DNA of 64,000 bases from Halomonas sp. LBP4 (GTDB taxonomy: Bacteria; Pseudomonadota; Gammaproteobacteria; Pseudomonadales; Halomonadaceae), in assembly GCF_003202205.1 (NCBI RefSeq), contig NZ_PDOG01000002.1, positions 509,800-573,799 on the forward strand. Direction: 5' to 3'. The stretch's first letter is position 1. Every line of letters starts with the position of its first letter. Of this stretch, positions 30,191 through 41,074 are shown piece by piece. The notes beneath the pieces were generated by a model. The model was not told the origin of the DNA and did no database searches. It saw only the letters and a list, made by a program, of their open reading frames with translations. Made by a program: the position numbers and the translations under genes.

Positions 30191-31171
30191 TCAGGGCGTG
30201 CGCTTGCGGCTGATATAGATGGCCAGCAGGATGATCAGGCCCTTGATGACGTTCTGGAGGTAGGGCGAGACGCCCATCAGGTTGAGGCCGTTGTTGAGCA
30301 CGCCGAGCAGCAGGGCCCCGACCAGGGTACCGAGGATCATGCCGCGCCCACCGGTGATGGCGGCCCCCCCCAGGACCACGGCGGCGATGGCGTCGAGCTC
30401 GAAGCCGACCCCGGCGTTGGGCTGGCCACTCATCAGGCGCGATGTCAGGATCAGCCCGGCAATGGCCGCGGTCGTCCCGCTCAGGGTGTAGACCAGCAGC
30501 TTGTAGCGTGAGACCCGGATGCCGGACAGTCGTGTGGCCTCTTCGTTGCCGCCGATGGCATACAGGTAGCGACCGGTGGCGGTATGGCTGAGCAGCACAT
30601 AGCCCAATGCGTAGACGGCGATCATGATCAGGATGGGCATCTCGATGCCGGCCAGGCTGCCGCGTCCGAAGAAGGCGAATTCCGGGGGCAGGCCGGAGAT
30701 GGGATAGCCACCGGTATAGATCAGGCCGAGCCCGCGGGCGATGCCCATGGTCGCCAGGGTGACGATGATCGGTGGCATGCCGGCGAAGGCGATGAAGACG
30801 CCATTGAAGGCGCCGAAGGCGGCGCCCACCAGTAGTCCGATGATGATGGCCAGTGAGGGTGGGACACCGGCGACCATGAGGCCGGCCATGATCGTTCCCG
30901 ACAGGGCCATCACCGGGCCCACCGAGAGATCGATACCGCCGGTGAGGATGGCCAGGCTCATGCCCACCGCGATGATCGCGATGATCGACGCCTGGCGCGC
31001 CAGGTTGGACAGGTTGCTGCCGGACAGGAAGTTGTCATTGATCACCGCCATGGCGATGAAGACGACGATGAAACCGATCAGCGGGTAGAAGATCGGGGTA
31101 CGGCGCCAGCGGGCCAGTCGCGCTTTGAGGGACTGACGGGCGGTGCCGGGCGTTGAGGCGAGCTGGCTCAT
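30191..31171 (-). CDS. ABC transporter permease, ribose/pentitol type (RbsC-like)
   Basis: 326-residue inner-membrane permease of the BPD_transp_2 family with about ten helices. Characteristic [22 protein letters not shown] near 67-88, [20 protein letters not shown], and [20 protein letters not shown] near the C-terminus. Start ATG 31171 overlaps the ATPase stop. Partners: the ATPase and binding protein upstream. Imports a pentose or pentitol. Confidence 0.95.
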   Translation of the reverse strand: MSQLASTPGTARQSLKARLARWRRTPIFYPLIGFIVVFIAMAVINDNFLSGSNLSNLARQASIIAIIAVGMSLAILTGGIDLSVGPVMALSGTIMAGLMVAGVPPSLAIIIGLLVGAAFGAFNGVFIAFAGMPPIIVTLATMGIARGLGLIYTGGYPISGLPPEFAFFGRGSLAGIEMPILIMIAVYALGYVLLSHTATGRYLYAIGGNEEATRLSGIRVSRYKLLVYTLSGTTAAIAGLILTSRLMSGQPNAGVGFELDAIAAVVLGGAAITGGRGMILGTLVGALLLGVLNNGLNLMGVSPYLQNVIKGLIILLAIYISRKRTP

Positions 31172-32670
31172 GAGCTGAGTCCCCCCGTGGCATGATGCAT
31201 GATGGATCGTGAGTTGAGATCGTCGCCCTGCAGTTCGGCGGCGATGCGGCCGTGGTAGAAGACTGCGGCGCGGTCGCACAGGCCGAGCACTTCGGGCAGC
31301 TCCGAGGAGATCATGATGATCGACACCCCCCGGGCAGTGAGCTCCTTCATCAGGGCGTAGATCTCCGACTTGGCGCCGACGTCGATGCCGCGGGTGGGTT
31401 CATCGAAGATCAGCACCTTGCACTGGTGGCCCAGCCAACGGGCGATGACCACCTTCTGCTGGTTGCCGCCGCTGAGGTCGCCCACCGGCGTCTCGGGGCT
31501 GGGCGCCTTGACGCGTACCGATGCCATCAGCTGGGCGGCGGTGCGCGACTCCTGATCGCGCCGGATCAGCGGCAAGGCTCCCTGGAATTGCGTCAGGTTG
31601 TTCAAGGAGATGTTGTCGCGACACGAGAACGGCAGGATCAGTCCCTGGGTCTTGCGGCTCTCCGGCAGCAGGCCGATCCCTTGCTTGAGGGCACTGGCGG
31701 GGTGACGGAGCCTGACCGGCTTTCCCTCCATGCTGATCCTGGCATGAACGGGGCGCGTCGCGCCGATCAGCCCCATGGCCAGTTCCGTGCGACCGGATCC
31801 CACCAGGCCGGCGAAGCCGAGGATCTCGCCACGGTGGAGCTTCAGCGAGTGCTCGGGGCCATCGGCGTCGAGGCGCAGGGCCTCGATGTCCAGCACCACA
31901 TCGTTGTAGTCGGCATCGCAACGGTGTTCGGGGAAGATATTCTCGACGCGTCGGCCGACCATCTTCTCGATCAGGTCGTCGGGGGTGGTCGAGGCGATGT
32001 CGCAGTCGTCGACCTTCTCGCCATCGCGCATCACGGTCACGCGATCGCAGATGGTGAAGATCTCCTCCATATGGTGAGAGATGAACACCATGCCGACTTG
32101 CTGCTTGCGCAGTTCGCGCATGATGGTGAACAGGTGATCGGCTTCGCTGGGCGTCAGGGTCGCGGTCGGCTCATCGAGGACCAGGATGCGGGCATCCAGC
32201 GACAGGGCCTTGGCGATCTCGATGAACTGCTGGTCGGCGACGCTCAGTTCGGCGATGGGACAGTCCAGGGGAATCGAGACCTTGAGGCGGTCGAACAGGT
32301 GCCGGGCTTCGCGGATCATGCCGGGCCGGTCGCGGAGCCCGAGCCGGTTGCGCCGTTCGCGGCCCAGGAAGATGTTATCCACGGCATCCAGGTGGGGAAT
32401 CAGGCTGAATTCCTGGAAGATGATGCCGACCCCGGCATTGAGGGCGTCCTGGTAGCCGTGAAAGTCGCATGTCTTGCCATCGATGATGATGTCCCCCTCG
32501 TCCTGGCGGTAGATGCCGCAGAGGATCTTCATCAGGGTCGACTTGCCGGCCCCGTTCTCGCCGAGCAGGGCATGCACCTCGCCGGCGTGGACATCGAGTG
32601 ACACATCCTGCAGGGCCTTCACCCCGGGGAACGACTTCGAGATGTGCCTCAGGGAAAGTAAAGGAGTCAT
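31168..32670 (-). CDS. ABC transporter ATPase with two nucleotide-binding domains (RbsA-like)
   Basis: 500 residues. First domain: Walker [10 protein letters not shown] at 37-45, Q-loop [15 protein letters not shown], signature [10 protein letters not shown] (degenerate, normal for the family), Walker [13 protein letters not shown]. Second domain: degenerate Walker [14 protein letters not shown], but a full signature [17 protein letters not shown] and [16 protein letters not shown]. This asymmetry is typical of the CUT2 sugar family. Start ATG 32670 has AAGGAG three bases upstream in a short spacing. Energises uptake with the adjoining permease. Confidence 0.96.
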   Translation of the reverse strand: MTPLLSLRHISKSFPGVKALQDVSLDVHAGEVHALLGENGAGKSTLMKILCGIYRQDEGDIIIDGKTCDFHGYQDALNAGVGIIFQEFSLIPHLDAVDNIFLGRERRNRLGLRDRPGMIREARHLFDRLKVSIPLDCPIAELSVADQQFIEIAKALSLDARILVLDEPTATLTPSEADHLFTIMRELRKQQVGMVFISHHMEEIFTICDRVTVMRDGEKVDDCDIASTTPDDLIEKMVGRRVENIFPEHRCDADYNDVVLDIEALRLDADGPEHSLKLHRGEILGFAGLVGSGRTELAMGLIGATRPVHARISMEGKPVRLRHPASALKQGIGLLPESRKTQGLILPFSCRDNISLNNLTQFQGALPLIRRDQESRTAAQLMASVRVKAPSPETPVGDLSGGNQQKVVIARWLGHQCKVLIFDEPTRGIDVGAKSEIYALMKELTARGVSIIMISSELPEVLGLCDRAAVFYHGRIAAELQGDDLNSRSIMHHATGGLSS

Positions 32671-32728
32671 GGGGATACCCTCGTGTGCCGCCCGAGGCGG
32701 CACACGTTGTCAGCGTCAGGGATAGGGG

Positions 32729-33667
32729 TTACCAGCTGAAGTCGGCAGCCTTGTCGCGGTCGATCAGCTCCACATCGATGGGGATCTCCGCGGGAGCCGT
32801 GCTGGCGCCCCAGTGCTTGGCCAGACCCAGGCCAAGGCCCAGGCGCACCATGTCGCGGGGGTATTGCGCCGAGGTGGCGATGAAGGCCGAGTCCGGGCGT
32901 TGGATGGCCTCGATGGCTTCAGGATGACCGTCGACACTGACCAGCTTGATGTCCTGGCCACTCCCATCAATGGCGATCAGGGCCCCCAGGGAACCGATGT
33001 CGTTGACGCTGAACAGGCCGTCGAGATCCGGGTGGGCCTGGATGATGTTCTCGGTGACCGTCATGGCATGGGTGCGCTCCTGGCGGCCGTTCTGCTTGTC
33101 GACGATCTCGATACCGTCGTATTCGTCGAGCGCGGCGGTGCAGCCGTCGATGCGCTGCAGGATGGGGACGACCGGAATGCCGTCCAGCAGGGCCACCTGG
33201 CCTTCACCGTCGAGCTGCTGGGCCAGGTAGTCACAGGCCTTGTAGCCGGCGTCGTAGTTCTTGGAGCCCACGAAGCCGTCCACCGGGCCATTGGCCTGGG
33301 CATCGATCGCGACGGTGGTGACGCCGGCTTCCTTGGCGGCCAGCACCGCCGTCTCGACACCTACGGAGTCGGCGGGGTTGAGCAGCAGGATGTCGATGCC
33401 CCGCTGGATCATGTCTTCGACATCGTTGACCTGCTTGGCGACGTCATGGCGGGCATCGGTGGTGATCACCTCGGCTCCCAGGCTGGCGGCGGCGGTCTCG
33501 AGCGCCTCCTGCATGGTCACGAAATATTCGTTGTTGAGCTCCTGGAAGGACATGCCGATTTTCAGGTTGTGGTCATCTGCCCCCACGGTGCCCGCGGCCA
33601 GAGCGGTCGAGCTGGCCACTGCAAGAGCGGTATTGCGGAAGGGAACTGAGATTTCGCGGAATTTCAT
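32729..33667 (-). CDS. Sugar/pentitol ABC transporter substrate-binding protein
   Basis: 312 residues, periplasmic. Signal peptide about 1-30 (NTALAVASSTALAAGTVGA). Peripla_BP_4 fold of the ribose type: IGMSFQELNNEYFVTMQEAL, DIDILLLNPADS-like segment, DGFVGSKNYDAGYKACDYLA, DGLFSVNDIGSLGALIAID, KLVSVDGHPEAIEAIQ. First gene of the transport/catabolic operon. ATG 33667 is preceded by GAGCC-type weak site. Transcribed from the promoter at 33742-33770, controlled by a LacI-type operator. Confidence 0.95.
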   Translation of the reverse strand: MKFREISVPFRNTALAVASSTALAAGTVGADDHNLKIGMSFQELNNEYFVTMQEALETAAASLGAEVITTDARHDVAKQVNDVEDMIQRGIDILLLNPADSVGVETAVLAAKEAGVTTVAIDAQANGPVDGFVGSKNYDAGYKACDYLAQQLDGEGQVALLDGIPVVPILQRIDGCTAALDEYDGIEIVDKQNGRQERTHAMTVTENIIQAHPDLDGLFSVNDIGSLGALIAIDGSGQDIKLVSVDGHPEAIEAIQRPDSAFIATSAQYPRDMVRLGLGLGLAKHWGASTAPAEIPIDVELIDRDKAADFSW

Positions 33668-33719
33668 GGTTGGCTCCAGGCTTGTTCTTGTCACGTTGTG
33701 ATGTGTTGACATTGTTTTG

Positions 33720-33791
33720 AATGTTAACGTCAACATTTTGAAGGCTAGAAGGCCCCGGCTGACAAATCAACAGGGCTCCGACCAATGTCTA
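33720..33791 (-). promoter_or_regulatory. Promoter-operator module of the pentitol transport operon
   Basis: Read on the minus strand: box TAGACATTGGTC (33791-33780), -35 TTGATT (33770-33765), a 17-base spacer, -10 TAGCCT (33747-33742), then the palindrome TGTTGACGTTAACA (33735-33722) around the start of transcription. The same elements with the same spacings recur at 34754-34826. A LacI protein bound at the palindrome would block RNA polymerase; the upstream box may bind an activator. Confidence 0.8.
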
Positions 33792-33930
33792 ATCCTTCCA
33801 TTTATCCTTGCCAGTCTTCGTCTGGTGGATGCATTAGTTTTGTAAGTCCAGAATCTTCGAAACTTGATGTTCCGGAAGGTGGGCCGAGTCCAAGGGGGCA
33901 TTCTTGCCGATACGATGTCGGATGTTCTCT

Positions 33931-34662
33931 CTACATATCGAAATTGCTCGGCAGGACCACCATATCGCGAATGGTCACATTGCGAGGGCGAGTCAGCATG
34001 TACATGATGGCATCGGCTACCTCGGTCGGCTCGATGATGCTGCCGGACTCCTTCGCCTTGCGCAGATTTTCCTCGGGCCAGTCGGCAAGCAGGGCGCTGT
34101 TGACGGGGCCGGGCGAGACCGAGGCGACCCGTATGCCGTGTTTAAGGACCTGGCGGCGCACGGTCTGGACGAAGCTGGTCATGGCCCACTTGGAGGAGGC
34201 GTAGATCGGCTCCCAGGGGACGGGAAAATGCCCTGCCACCGAGCTCGTCACCATGATGTCGCCCGTGCCACGCTCCATCATGTGTGGCAGGACATTATGG
34301 ACGTTCTTCATCACGACACTGACGTTCAGGCTCACCATCCGGTCGATCGCGTCCGGGTCGGCATCGATCAGGTCACCACCGATATAGCTACCGGCATTGG
34401 CGTGGAAGATATCGAGCTGGCCTGCCTTCTCCAGGGTCCGCGACAGTAGCGTCGCACAGTCCTTTGGGTCGAGCAGGTCGATGACCAATGGAATCGCCGC
34501 ATCGCCGAGCTCTGCGCAGACCGCCGTCAGGGCGGCCTCGTCGCGGTCGACCAGTACCACGCGGGCGCCCGACGAAATCATTGCCTTGACACTGGCCAGC
34601 CCGATGCCCGACGCCGCTCCGGTGACGGCTGCAACCTTGCCAGTTAATTCGTTTGTCATCAT
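33931..34662 (-). CDS. rbtD: SDR-family ribitol 2-dehydrogenase-like protein
   Basis: 243 residues. Oxidises a pentitol to a 2-ketose with NAD+; by resemblance to enterobacterial ribitol 2-dehydrogenase, ribitol to D-ribulose. TGAASGIG at 14-21, FHANAGSYIGGDL near 86-98, catalytic Ser 140/141 and Y154-ASS-K158. RbtD-like landmarks include WEPIYASSKWAM, SPGPVNSALLADWPEENLR and RPRNVTIRDMVVLP. ATG 34662 has AAGGAG five bases upstream; 34659 is also possible. It is a separate transcription unit from the ABC operon but has the same promoter-operator. Confidence 0.88.
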   Translation of the reverse strand: MMTNELTGKVAAVTGAASGIGLASVKAMISSGARVVLVDRDEAALTAVCAELGDAAIPLVIDLLDPKDCATLLSRTLEKAGQLDIFHANAGSYIGGDLIDADPDAIDRMVSLNVSVVMKNVHNVLPHMMERGTGDIMVTSSVAGHFPVPWEPIYASSKWAMTSFVQTVRRQVLKHGIRVASVSPGPVNSALLADWPEENLRKAKESGSIIEPTEVADAIMYMLTRPRNVTIRDMVVLPSNFDM

Positions 34663-34753
34663 GTTCTCTCCTTTCAATTGCCATTGGTGATCACTTCGAC
34701 TCGAAGCTTTTTCTTCAGGCCTCTGTGAAGCGAGTGGGTGCTGACATCATTGA

Positions 34754-34826
34754 AATGTTAACGTCAACATTTTCGCAGGCTAGATGGCTCCTGATGGCAG
34801 GTCAACAGACCTTAGACCAATGTCTA
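34754..34826 (-). promoter_or_regulatory. Promoter-operator module of the ribitol dehydrogenase gene
   Basis: On the minus strand: box TAGACATTGGTC (34826-34815), -35 TTGACC (34805-34800), 17-base spacer, -10 TAGCCT (34782-34777), palindrome TGTTGACGTTAACA (34769-34756). All spacings equal those of the module at 33720-33791, while the spacers differ in sequence, so the elements are conserved by selection and mark the two genes as one regulon. Confidence 0.8.
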
Positions 34827-34948
34827 GTGAGGCGGGCGGGGCCCAATCGGGCACCGAGCACAGAGCATAGGGACTGACATCGGCGTCGTGCGGGAGTAAC
34901 CTCTTGCCTTGGTGGCATCATTACAGCCGATTCGAATTGGAGTGATCC

Positions 34949-35290
34949 ATGGACTGCCTGTTCTGCAAGATCATCAACCGCGAGATTCCCGCCGACATCG
35001 TCCATGAGGACGACGAGGTGCTGGCCTTCAACGATATCAACCCCCAGGCGCCGACCCATGTCGTGATCGTGCCCAAGCAGCACATCGCCACCCTCAACGA
35101 TCTCGAGGAGGGCGACCTGGGGCTGGTCGGCCGGCTAGCGTACACGGCGGCCAGGCTGGCGAAGGAGCGTGGCTTCGCCGACGACGGCTACCGGGTGGTG
35201 ATGAACTGCAATGACCAGGGCGGACAGACCGTCTATCATATACATATGCACCTGATGGGCGGTCGACGCTTCACTTGGCCGGCTGGCTAG
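34949..35290 (+). CDS. hinT: Histidine triad nucleotide-binding protein (HinT)
   Basis: 113-residue HIT hydrolase that cleaves purine nucleoside phosphoramidates and aminoacyl-adenylates. Starts MDCLFCKIINREIPADIVHE, with THVVIVPKQHIATLNDLEEG, and ends with the triad HIHMH (His 97, 99, 101) in YHIHMHLMGGRRFTWPAG. GGAGTG precedes the ATG. Single gene, divergent from the ribitol dehydrogenase unit, upstream of coq7. Confidence 0.96.
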   Translation: MDCLFCKIINREIPADIVHEDDEVLAFNDINPQAPTHVVIVPKQHIATLNDLEEGDLGLVGRLAYTAARLAKERGFADDGYRVVMNCNDQGGQTVYHIHMHLMGGRRFTWPAG

Positions 35291-35416
35291 CTGGCGCTCG
35301 GCGGCGAAAGCCGCTCGCGTCCGGGCGGTTCGACGCATCAGGTGCACCCTTCGACGCCACCGGACGGTGGCGTTGTGCGTTGCAGAGCGGAGCTTCTGGC
35401 GCCAATCGCGCTCGGT

Positions 35417-35422
35417 TACAAT
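35417..35422 (+). promoter_or_regulatory. Possible -10 of coq7
   Basis: TACAAT, 28 bases before the coq7 start, with a weak -35 (TTCTGG at 35394) at 17 bases. Confidence 0.35.
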
Positions 35423-35449
35423 GGCGCCAGGATCCGCGACGAGGCCGCC

Positions 35450-36094
35450 ATGAACCGCAAGCTCTCCCGTACCGACAACCTGATCCACCAGTTCGATACC
35501 GTGCTGCGCACCCTGGTCCCCCATGCCGCCCGGGCGTCACGACCGACTCCCGCCGGCGAGGAAATCCGGGACGAGCCGATGAGCGAGGAGGAGCGGCGCC
35601 ACGCCGCGGGACTGATGCGCATCAACCACACCGGTGAGGTCTGTGCCCAGGCGCTCTACCAGGGGCAGGGGCTGACCGCCAAGTTGCCGGAGGTGCGCGG
35701 CCAGATGGAGGAGGCCGCCCAGGAGGAAATCGACCACCTCGCCTGGTGCGACGAGCGCCTCCAGGAGCTGCATGACCACACCAGCCGGCTCAACCCGTTC
35801 TTCTATGCCGCCTCCTTCGGCCTCGGCGCCGTGGCCGGGGCGATCGGTGATCGCCTCAGCCTGGGCTTCGTCGCGGCCACCGAGGAGCAGGTCGGCAAGC
35901 ACCTGGACGACCATATGGAGCGCCTGCCACCGGGCGACCACCGCTCCCGCGCGGTACTCCGGCAGATGGCCATCGACGAGGCCCATCACGCCCAGCTGGC
36001 GCTGGAGGCCGGCGGCGCCCGCTTCCCGGCGCCGGTGAAGTTCGGCATGTCGCTGATGTCCAGGGTGATGACCAGGAGCGTCTATAAGCTATAA
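35450..36094 (+). CDS. coq7: 5-demethoxyubiquinol monooxygenase Coq7
   Basis: 214-residue di-iron hydroxylase of ubiquinone synthesis, the alternative to UbiF found in many gammaproteobacteria. Ferritin-like helices carry the metal ligands in [49 protein letters not shown] and [15 protein letters not shown], giving the repeated Glu and E-x-x-H pattern. ATG 35450 matches the family start ([20 protein letters not shown]). Its last codons already belong to a heptamer repeat that continues into the following gap. Confidence 0.96.
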   Translation: MNRKLSRTDNLIHQFDTVLRTLVPHAARASRPTPAGEEIRDEPMSEEERRHAAGLMRINHTGEVCAQALYQGQGLTAKLPEVRGQMEEAAQEEIDHLAWCDERLQELHDHTSRLNPFFYAASFGLGAVAGAIGDRLSLGFVAATEEQVGKHLDDHMERLPPGDHRSRAVLRQMAIDEAHHAQLALEAGGARFPAPVKFGMSLMSRVMTRSVYKL

Positions 36095-36209
36095 GCCGTA
36101 AGCTTTAAGCCATAAGCAGAACCCCCCGGAGAGCCAGCTCTCCGGGGGGTTCTGGTCTAGATACCATGTAGGCCGTGTACTTACGGCTTACAGCTTAAAG
36201 CTTACGGCT
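36083..36209. repeat. Heptamer repeats in inverted orientation around a terminator
   Basis: The left block (36083-36117) is built of AAGC-N-N-T heptamers. The right block (36180-36209) is the same on the other strand. AGCCGTAAGCTTTAAGC at 36094-36110 is a perfect 17-base inverted match of 36193-36209. The blocks touch the stop codons of coq7 and the OsmC gene, and the terminator at 36117-36154 sits between them. Confidence 0.85.
36117..36154. terminator. Bidirectional intrinsic terminator between coq7 and osmC-like gene
   Basis: A perfect 17-base stem (36117-36133 with 36138-36154) around a 4-base loop, arms centred on CCCCCCGGAGAG. Convergent genes flank it, so it can serve both strands. 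T-runs are short on both sides (GGTTCTGGTCTA). Confidence 0.75.
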
Positions 36210-36629
36210 CTATTCTTCGACGATGGTGAAGGAGTGGCTGACCTCGACGCCGCCCTTGGTCAGCATGATCGAGGCGCTGCAGTACTTCTCGGCCGAGAGT
36301 TCCACGGCCCGCTTCACCTGGTTCTCCTTCAGTCCCGTGCCGGAGACGGTGAAGTGCACGTGGATCCGGGTGAAGACACTGGGCACGCTGTCGGCACGCT
36401 CCGCCTCGACGGTAGCCACGCAGTCGACCACGGGAGCACGGGACTTCTCGAGGATCTCCAGCACGTCGAAGGAGGTGCAGGCGCCGAGGCCCATCAGCAG
36501 CATCTCCATGGGGCGCGGCCCGGTGTTGCGCCCGCCGTGGTCGGGCGGGCCGTCGATGACCACGCTATGACCGCTTCCGGATTCGGCCACGAACTGACGA
36601 CCGTCGGTCCACTTGACGCTGGCTTTCAT
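36210..36629 (-). CDS. OsmC-family protein (YhfA-like)
   Basis: 139-residue thiol peroxidase-fold protein. Two conserved cysteines, Cys 51 in MGLGACTSFDVLEIL and Cys 117 in SAEKYCSASIMLTKGG, fit the redox pair of the OsmC/Ohr superfamily. Overall sequence (RPMEMLLMGLGACT, VSHSFTIVEE end) is closer to the YhfA branch than to the OsmC or Ohr peroxidases, so peroxidase activity is not assured. Single gene, convergent with coq7. Confidence 0.92.
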   Translation of the reverse strand: MKASVKWTDGRQFVAESGSGHSVVIDGPPDHGGRNTGPRPMEMLLMGLGACTSFDVLEILEKSRAPVVDCVATVEAERADSVPSVFTRIHVHFTVSGTGLKENQVKRAVELSAEKYCSASIMLTKGGVEVSHSFTIVEE

Positions 36630-36731
36630 GAGACTGATTTCCTTCCTGTGAATGGGTTGGCTCGCTGCACCGCAGGGAGCGTGGCTTCACACGCTTCGGG
36701 CAGGGCAGCATAGCACCTGATGGACCGGGGC

Positions 36732-38425
<1,694 letters not shown>

Positions 38426-38559
38426 TCTCGCTCCTGAGTCGATGGACGGGCTGGATGGCCATGCCCGGTTGACGGGTCCATGGCCTCACCGCATGCTGAG
38501 CCCACCTCCGCCGGCCTACCGGGTGCGGGAAGTCGGCGGGACAGGCCCGGTGCGGCCTG

Positions 38560-38565
38560 TATAAT
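38560..38565 (+). promoter_or_regulatory. Promoter -10 of lptD
   Basis: Consensus TATAAT preceded by TG, 33 bases before lptD. No good -35 and no sigma-E-type sequence is seen in the gap. Confidence 0.5.
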
Positions 38566-38597
38566 ACCGGTTCATCCCGCCAAGGACATCGAGGAAC

Positions 38598-41030
38598 ATG
38601 GGCAAGCGACTCACATGGACGGCCCTGGCCGGCCTGGCGACTTCCGGCCTGCTCAGCGGGCCGCTCTCGGCGGCGCCTCCCGAGCCGCTGCCGGCCGAGT
38701 CGCTGGACTGGCAACCCTGGGGCGACGACCGCCCCGCTGACGCGCTGTGCCGCGGTACCTACGTGATGCCCGACTACCGGCTGCCGGCGCCCGAGGGGGA
38801 GCGGGTCGGCATCGAGGCGGACAGCGCCCACTACGGCGAGGACGGTGAGTCCATCCTGGGGGGCGAAGTGGTCCTGCGCCGTGGCACCTCCCAGCTCGAG
38901 GCGCCGCGCGTTCGGGTGCCGGGCTCGCGGGAGAGCGCCTTCGCCGAGGGGCCGCTGGCGCTGCGCGATCAGGGCCTGCTGGTGCGGGGGCAGGCCGGCG
39001 AACTCTCCCTGACCAGTGATGCGGCGAGCATCGACACCGCCCACTATGTGGTCCATGACCACCATCTGCGCGGCGACGCCGTACGCCTCGAGCGTCTCGA
39101 GGACGGCCGCTATCGCCTCTCGGAGGCGAGCTTCACCAGCTGCGACCCGGGCAGCGAGCTGTGGCGGCTGATCGGCAACGACGTGGTGCTCGACCGCGAG
39201 AGCGGCTTCGGTACCGCCCGTCACGCCCGCCTGGAAATGGGGCGGGTGCCGGTCTTCTACTGGCCCTGGGTGCGCTTTCCCATCGATGACCGCCGCCAGA
39301 CCGGTTTCCTGTGGCCGTCGATCGGGTTCTCCAGCGATGAACTGGACTATGCCCAGCCGTTCTACTGGAACATCGCCCCCAACCATGACGCCACCATCAC
39401 CCCGCGCTGGATCACCGACCGCGGCCTGCAACTGGGTGGCGAGTACCGCTACCTCTTCCCCAGCGACGCCGGCCAGATCGACGGGGCCTTCCTCGGCAGC
39501 GATGACGGCGGTTCCAGCAGCGACCCGAATGCCCCCTCGCGGCGCTTCGAAGGCGAAGACCGCTGGTATGTCGACTACCGGCATGCCGGCCGCTTCGATG
39601 CCCGTACCCGCTACCGGCTGCGCTATGGCGTGGCCAGCGACGGACGCTACTTCGACGACTTCGGCCGCGACTTCGGCGAGCAGAGTACCTCGAACCTGCT
39701 GCGGCTGGCGCAGATCGACTACCGTGGCGATGTCTGGCAGCTCGACGCCCGGGCCCAGGGCTACCAGAAGCTCGACGACCCGCTGCTCGATCGCGACAAG
39801 CCCTTCTACCGCCTGCCCAGCCTGACGGCCAACGCCCGCTGGTCCCAGCAGACCGGCTTCTACCAGCAGTGGCGTTCCAACGCCACTCACTTCTGGCGGG
39901 ACGTGGACGAGAACCGGGTGCCACTGCGCGAGTCGGCCACCGGCACTCGGCTGCACCTGTCGCCGGCGACCGGCTGGCGCTTCGATCGGAGCTGGGGGCA
40001 CCTGGAGCCCCGCGTGGAGTGGTTCGCCACCGCCTACGACCTGGACTTCGGCGAACGCCAGACCGACCGCGACACCTCGTTGACCCGCCAGGTGCCGGTG
40101 AGCTCCATCGACGGCGGGCTGGTGTTCGAGCGTGAAGTGGAACTCGGCGGGCGTGACTACCGCCAGACCCTCGAGCCGCGGCTCAACTACGCCTACGTAC
40201 CGGCTCGGGACCAGAGCGATTTTCCCGATTTCGACGCCAACGAGCGGGCCTTCTCCTGGCAGCAGCTCTGGTCGCCGCACCGCTTCTCCGGGGCCGACCG
40301 GGTGGGGGATCTCAACCGGCTCTCGCTGGGTGTCGAGTCACGGCTGCTGGAGGATGAGCGTGGCCGCGAGCGCCTCTCGGTGGGGATGGGGCAGGCGGTG
40401 TTCTTCGATGATCGCACCATCGACCTCGATGGCGACCCTGATACCCTGCCGCCGGAGTCGAACGTCGAGCTCCACCGCAACGCCACCCGGAATCGCTCAC
40501 CGCTGGTGACCCGGCTCGATTGGCGCATCACCGACCGGTGGCGCTCGCGCTGGGAGTGGCTCTATGACGACCGCCTGGAGCGTACCGAACGGGCTTCCAC
40601 GGACCTGCAGTACCGTGCCCCGGCCGGCCACGTAGTGAACCTCGGCTACCGTTGGGAACTCGAAGGCTTCGATCCCTCGGTGGAGCCGGACGACGACGAC
40701 TTCCGCAACTTCAACCGCGAGGAGTACGACCTGTCGTTCGCCTGGAAGGCGAGCCCCCGGGTCGACATGATCGGTCGCTTCCTCTACGACAACACCAACG
40801 ACCGGACGCTGGAGCAACTGGCGGGTGTGCAGTGGAACGACTGCTGCTATGGTCTGCAGCTGGTCTGGCGCGAGTGGATCGACGACAACGATACCGCGGG
40901 TGTCGACGACGACTTCGGCGATCGGGGGGTCTTCCTGCGCTTCGTGTTCAAGGGCCTGGGCGGCGTGGGTCGCGAAGCCGACAGCTATTTCGAGGAGGCC
41001 ATTCCGGGCTATCGCTCCACCGCCTTCTGA
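38598..41030 (+). CDS. lptD: LPS-assembly protein LptD
   Basis: 810-residue outer-membrane beta-barrel that, with LptE, inserts lipopolysaccharide in the outer leaflet. Signal peptide about 1-30. N-terminal OstA/LptA-like beta-taco (VGIEADSAHYGEDGESILGG to DHHLRGDAVRLERLEDG, about 72-175), then the barrel. Four cysteines, C51, C182 and the pair C749-C750 (NDCCYG), match the two non-consecutive disulfides needed for function in E. coli. ATG 38598 has GAGGAAC. First of the lptD-surA-pdxA-rsmA-apaG-apaH gene string. Confidence 0.96.
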   Translation: MGKRLTWTALAGLATSGLLSGPLSAAPPEPLPAESLDWQPWGDDRPADALCRGTYVMPDYRLPAPEGERVGIEADSAHYGEDGESILGGEVVLRRGTSQLEAPRVRVPGSRESAFAEGPLALRDQGLLVRGQAGELSLTSDAASIDTAHYVVHDHHLRGDAVRLERLEDGRYRLSEASFTSCDPGSELWRLIGNDVVLDRESGFGTARHARLEMGRVPVFYWPWVRFPIDDRRQTGFLWPSIGFSSDELDYAQPFYWNIAPNHDATITPRWITDRGLQLGGEYRYLFPSDAGQIDGAFLGSDDGGSSSDPNAPSRRFEGEDRWYVDYRHAGRFDARTRYRLRYGVASDGRYFDDFGRDFGEQSTSNLLRLAQIDYRGDVWQLDARAQGYQKLDDPLLDRDKPFYRLPSLTANARWSQQTGFYQQWRSNATHFWRDVDENRVPLRESATGTRLHLSPATGWRFDRSWGHLEPRVEWFATAYDLDFGERQTDRDTSLTRQVPVSSIDGGLVFEREVELGGRDYRQTLEPRLNYAYVPARDQSDFPDFDANERAFSWQQLWSPHRFSGADRVGDLNRLSLGVESRLLEDERGRERLSVGMGQAVFFDDRTIDLDGDPDTLPPESNVELHRNATRNRSPLVTRLDWRITDRWRSRWEWLYDDRLERTERASTDLQYRAPAGHVVNLGYRWELEGFDPSVEPDDDDFRNFNREEYDLSFAWKASPRVDMIGRFLYDNTNDRTLEQLAGVQWNDCCYGLQLVWREWIDDNDTAGVDDDFGDRGVFLRFVFKGLGGVGREADSYFEEAIPGYRSTAF

Positions 41031-41074
41031 CCCGGAGGCCGCCAATGAGAGAATCGATGAGAGGAAAGAACGTT

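Noticed and set aside
36083..36209. Short regular repeats as a CRISPR array
   Set aside because: Seven-base units without spacers, in two opposite blocks around a terminator; no cas genes in the window.
38426..38597. Sigma-E promoter for lptD
   Set aside because: No GGAACTT-like -35 with a TCTGA-like -10 is found in the gap; only a sigma-70 -10 is visible.
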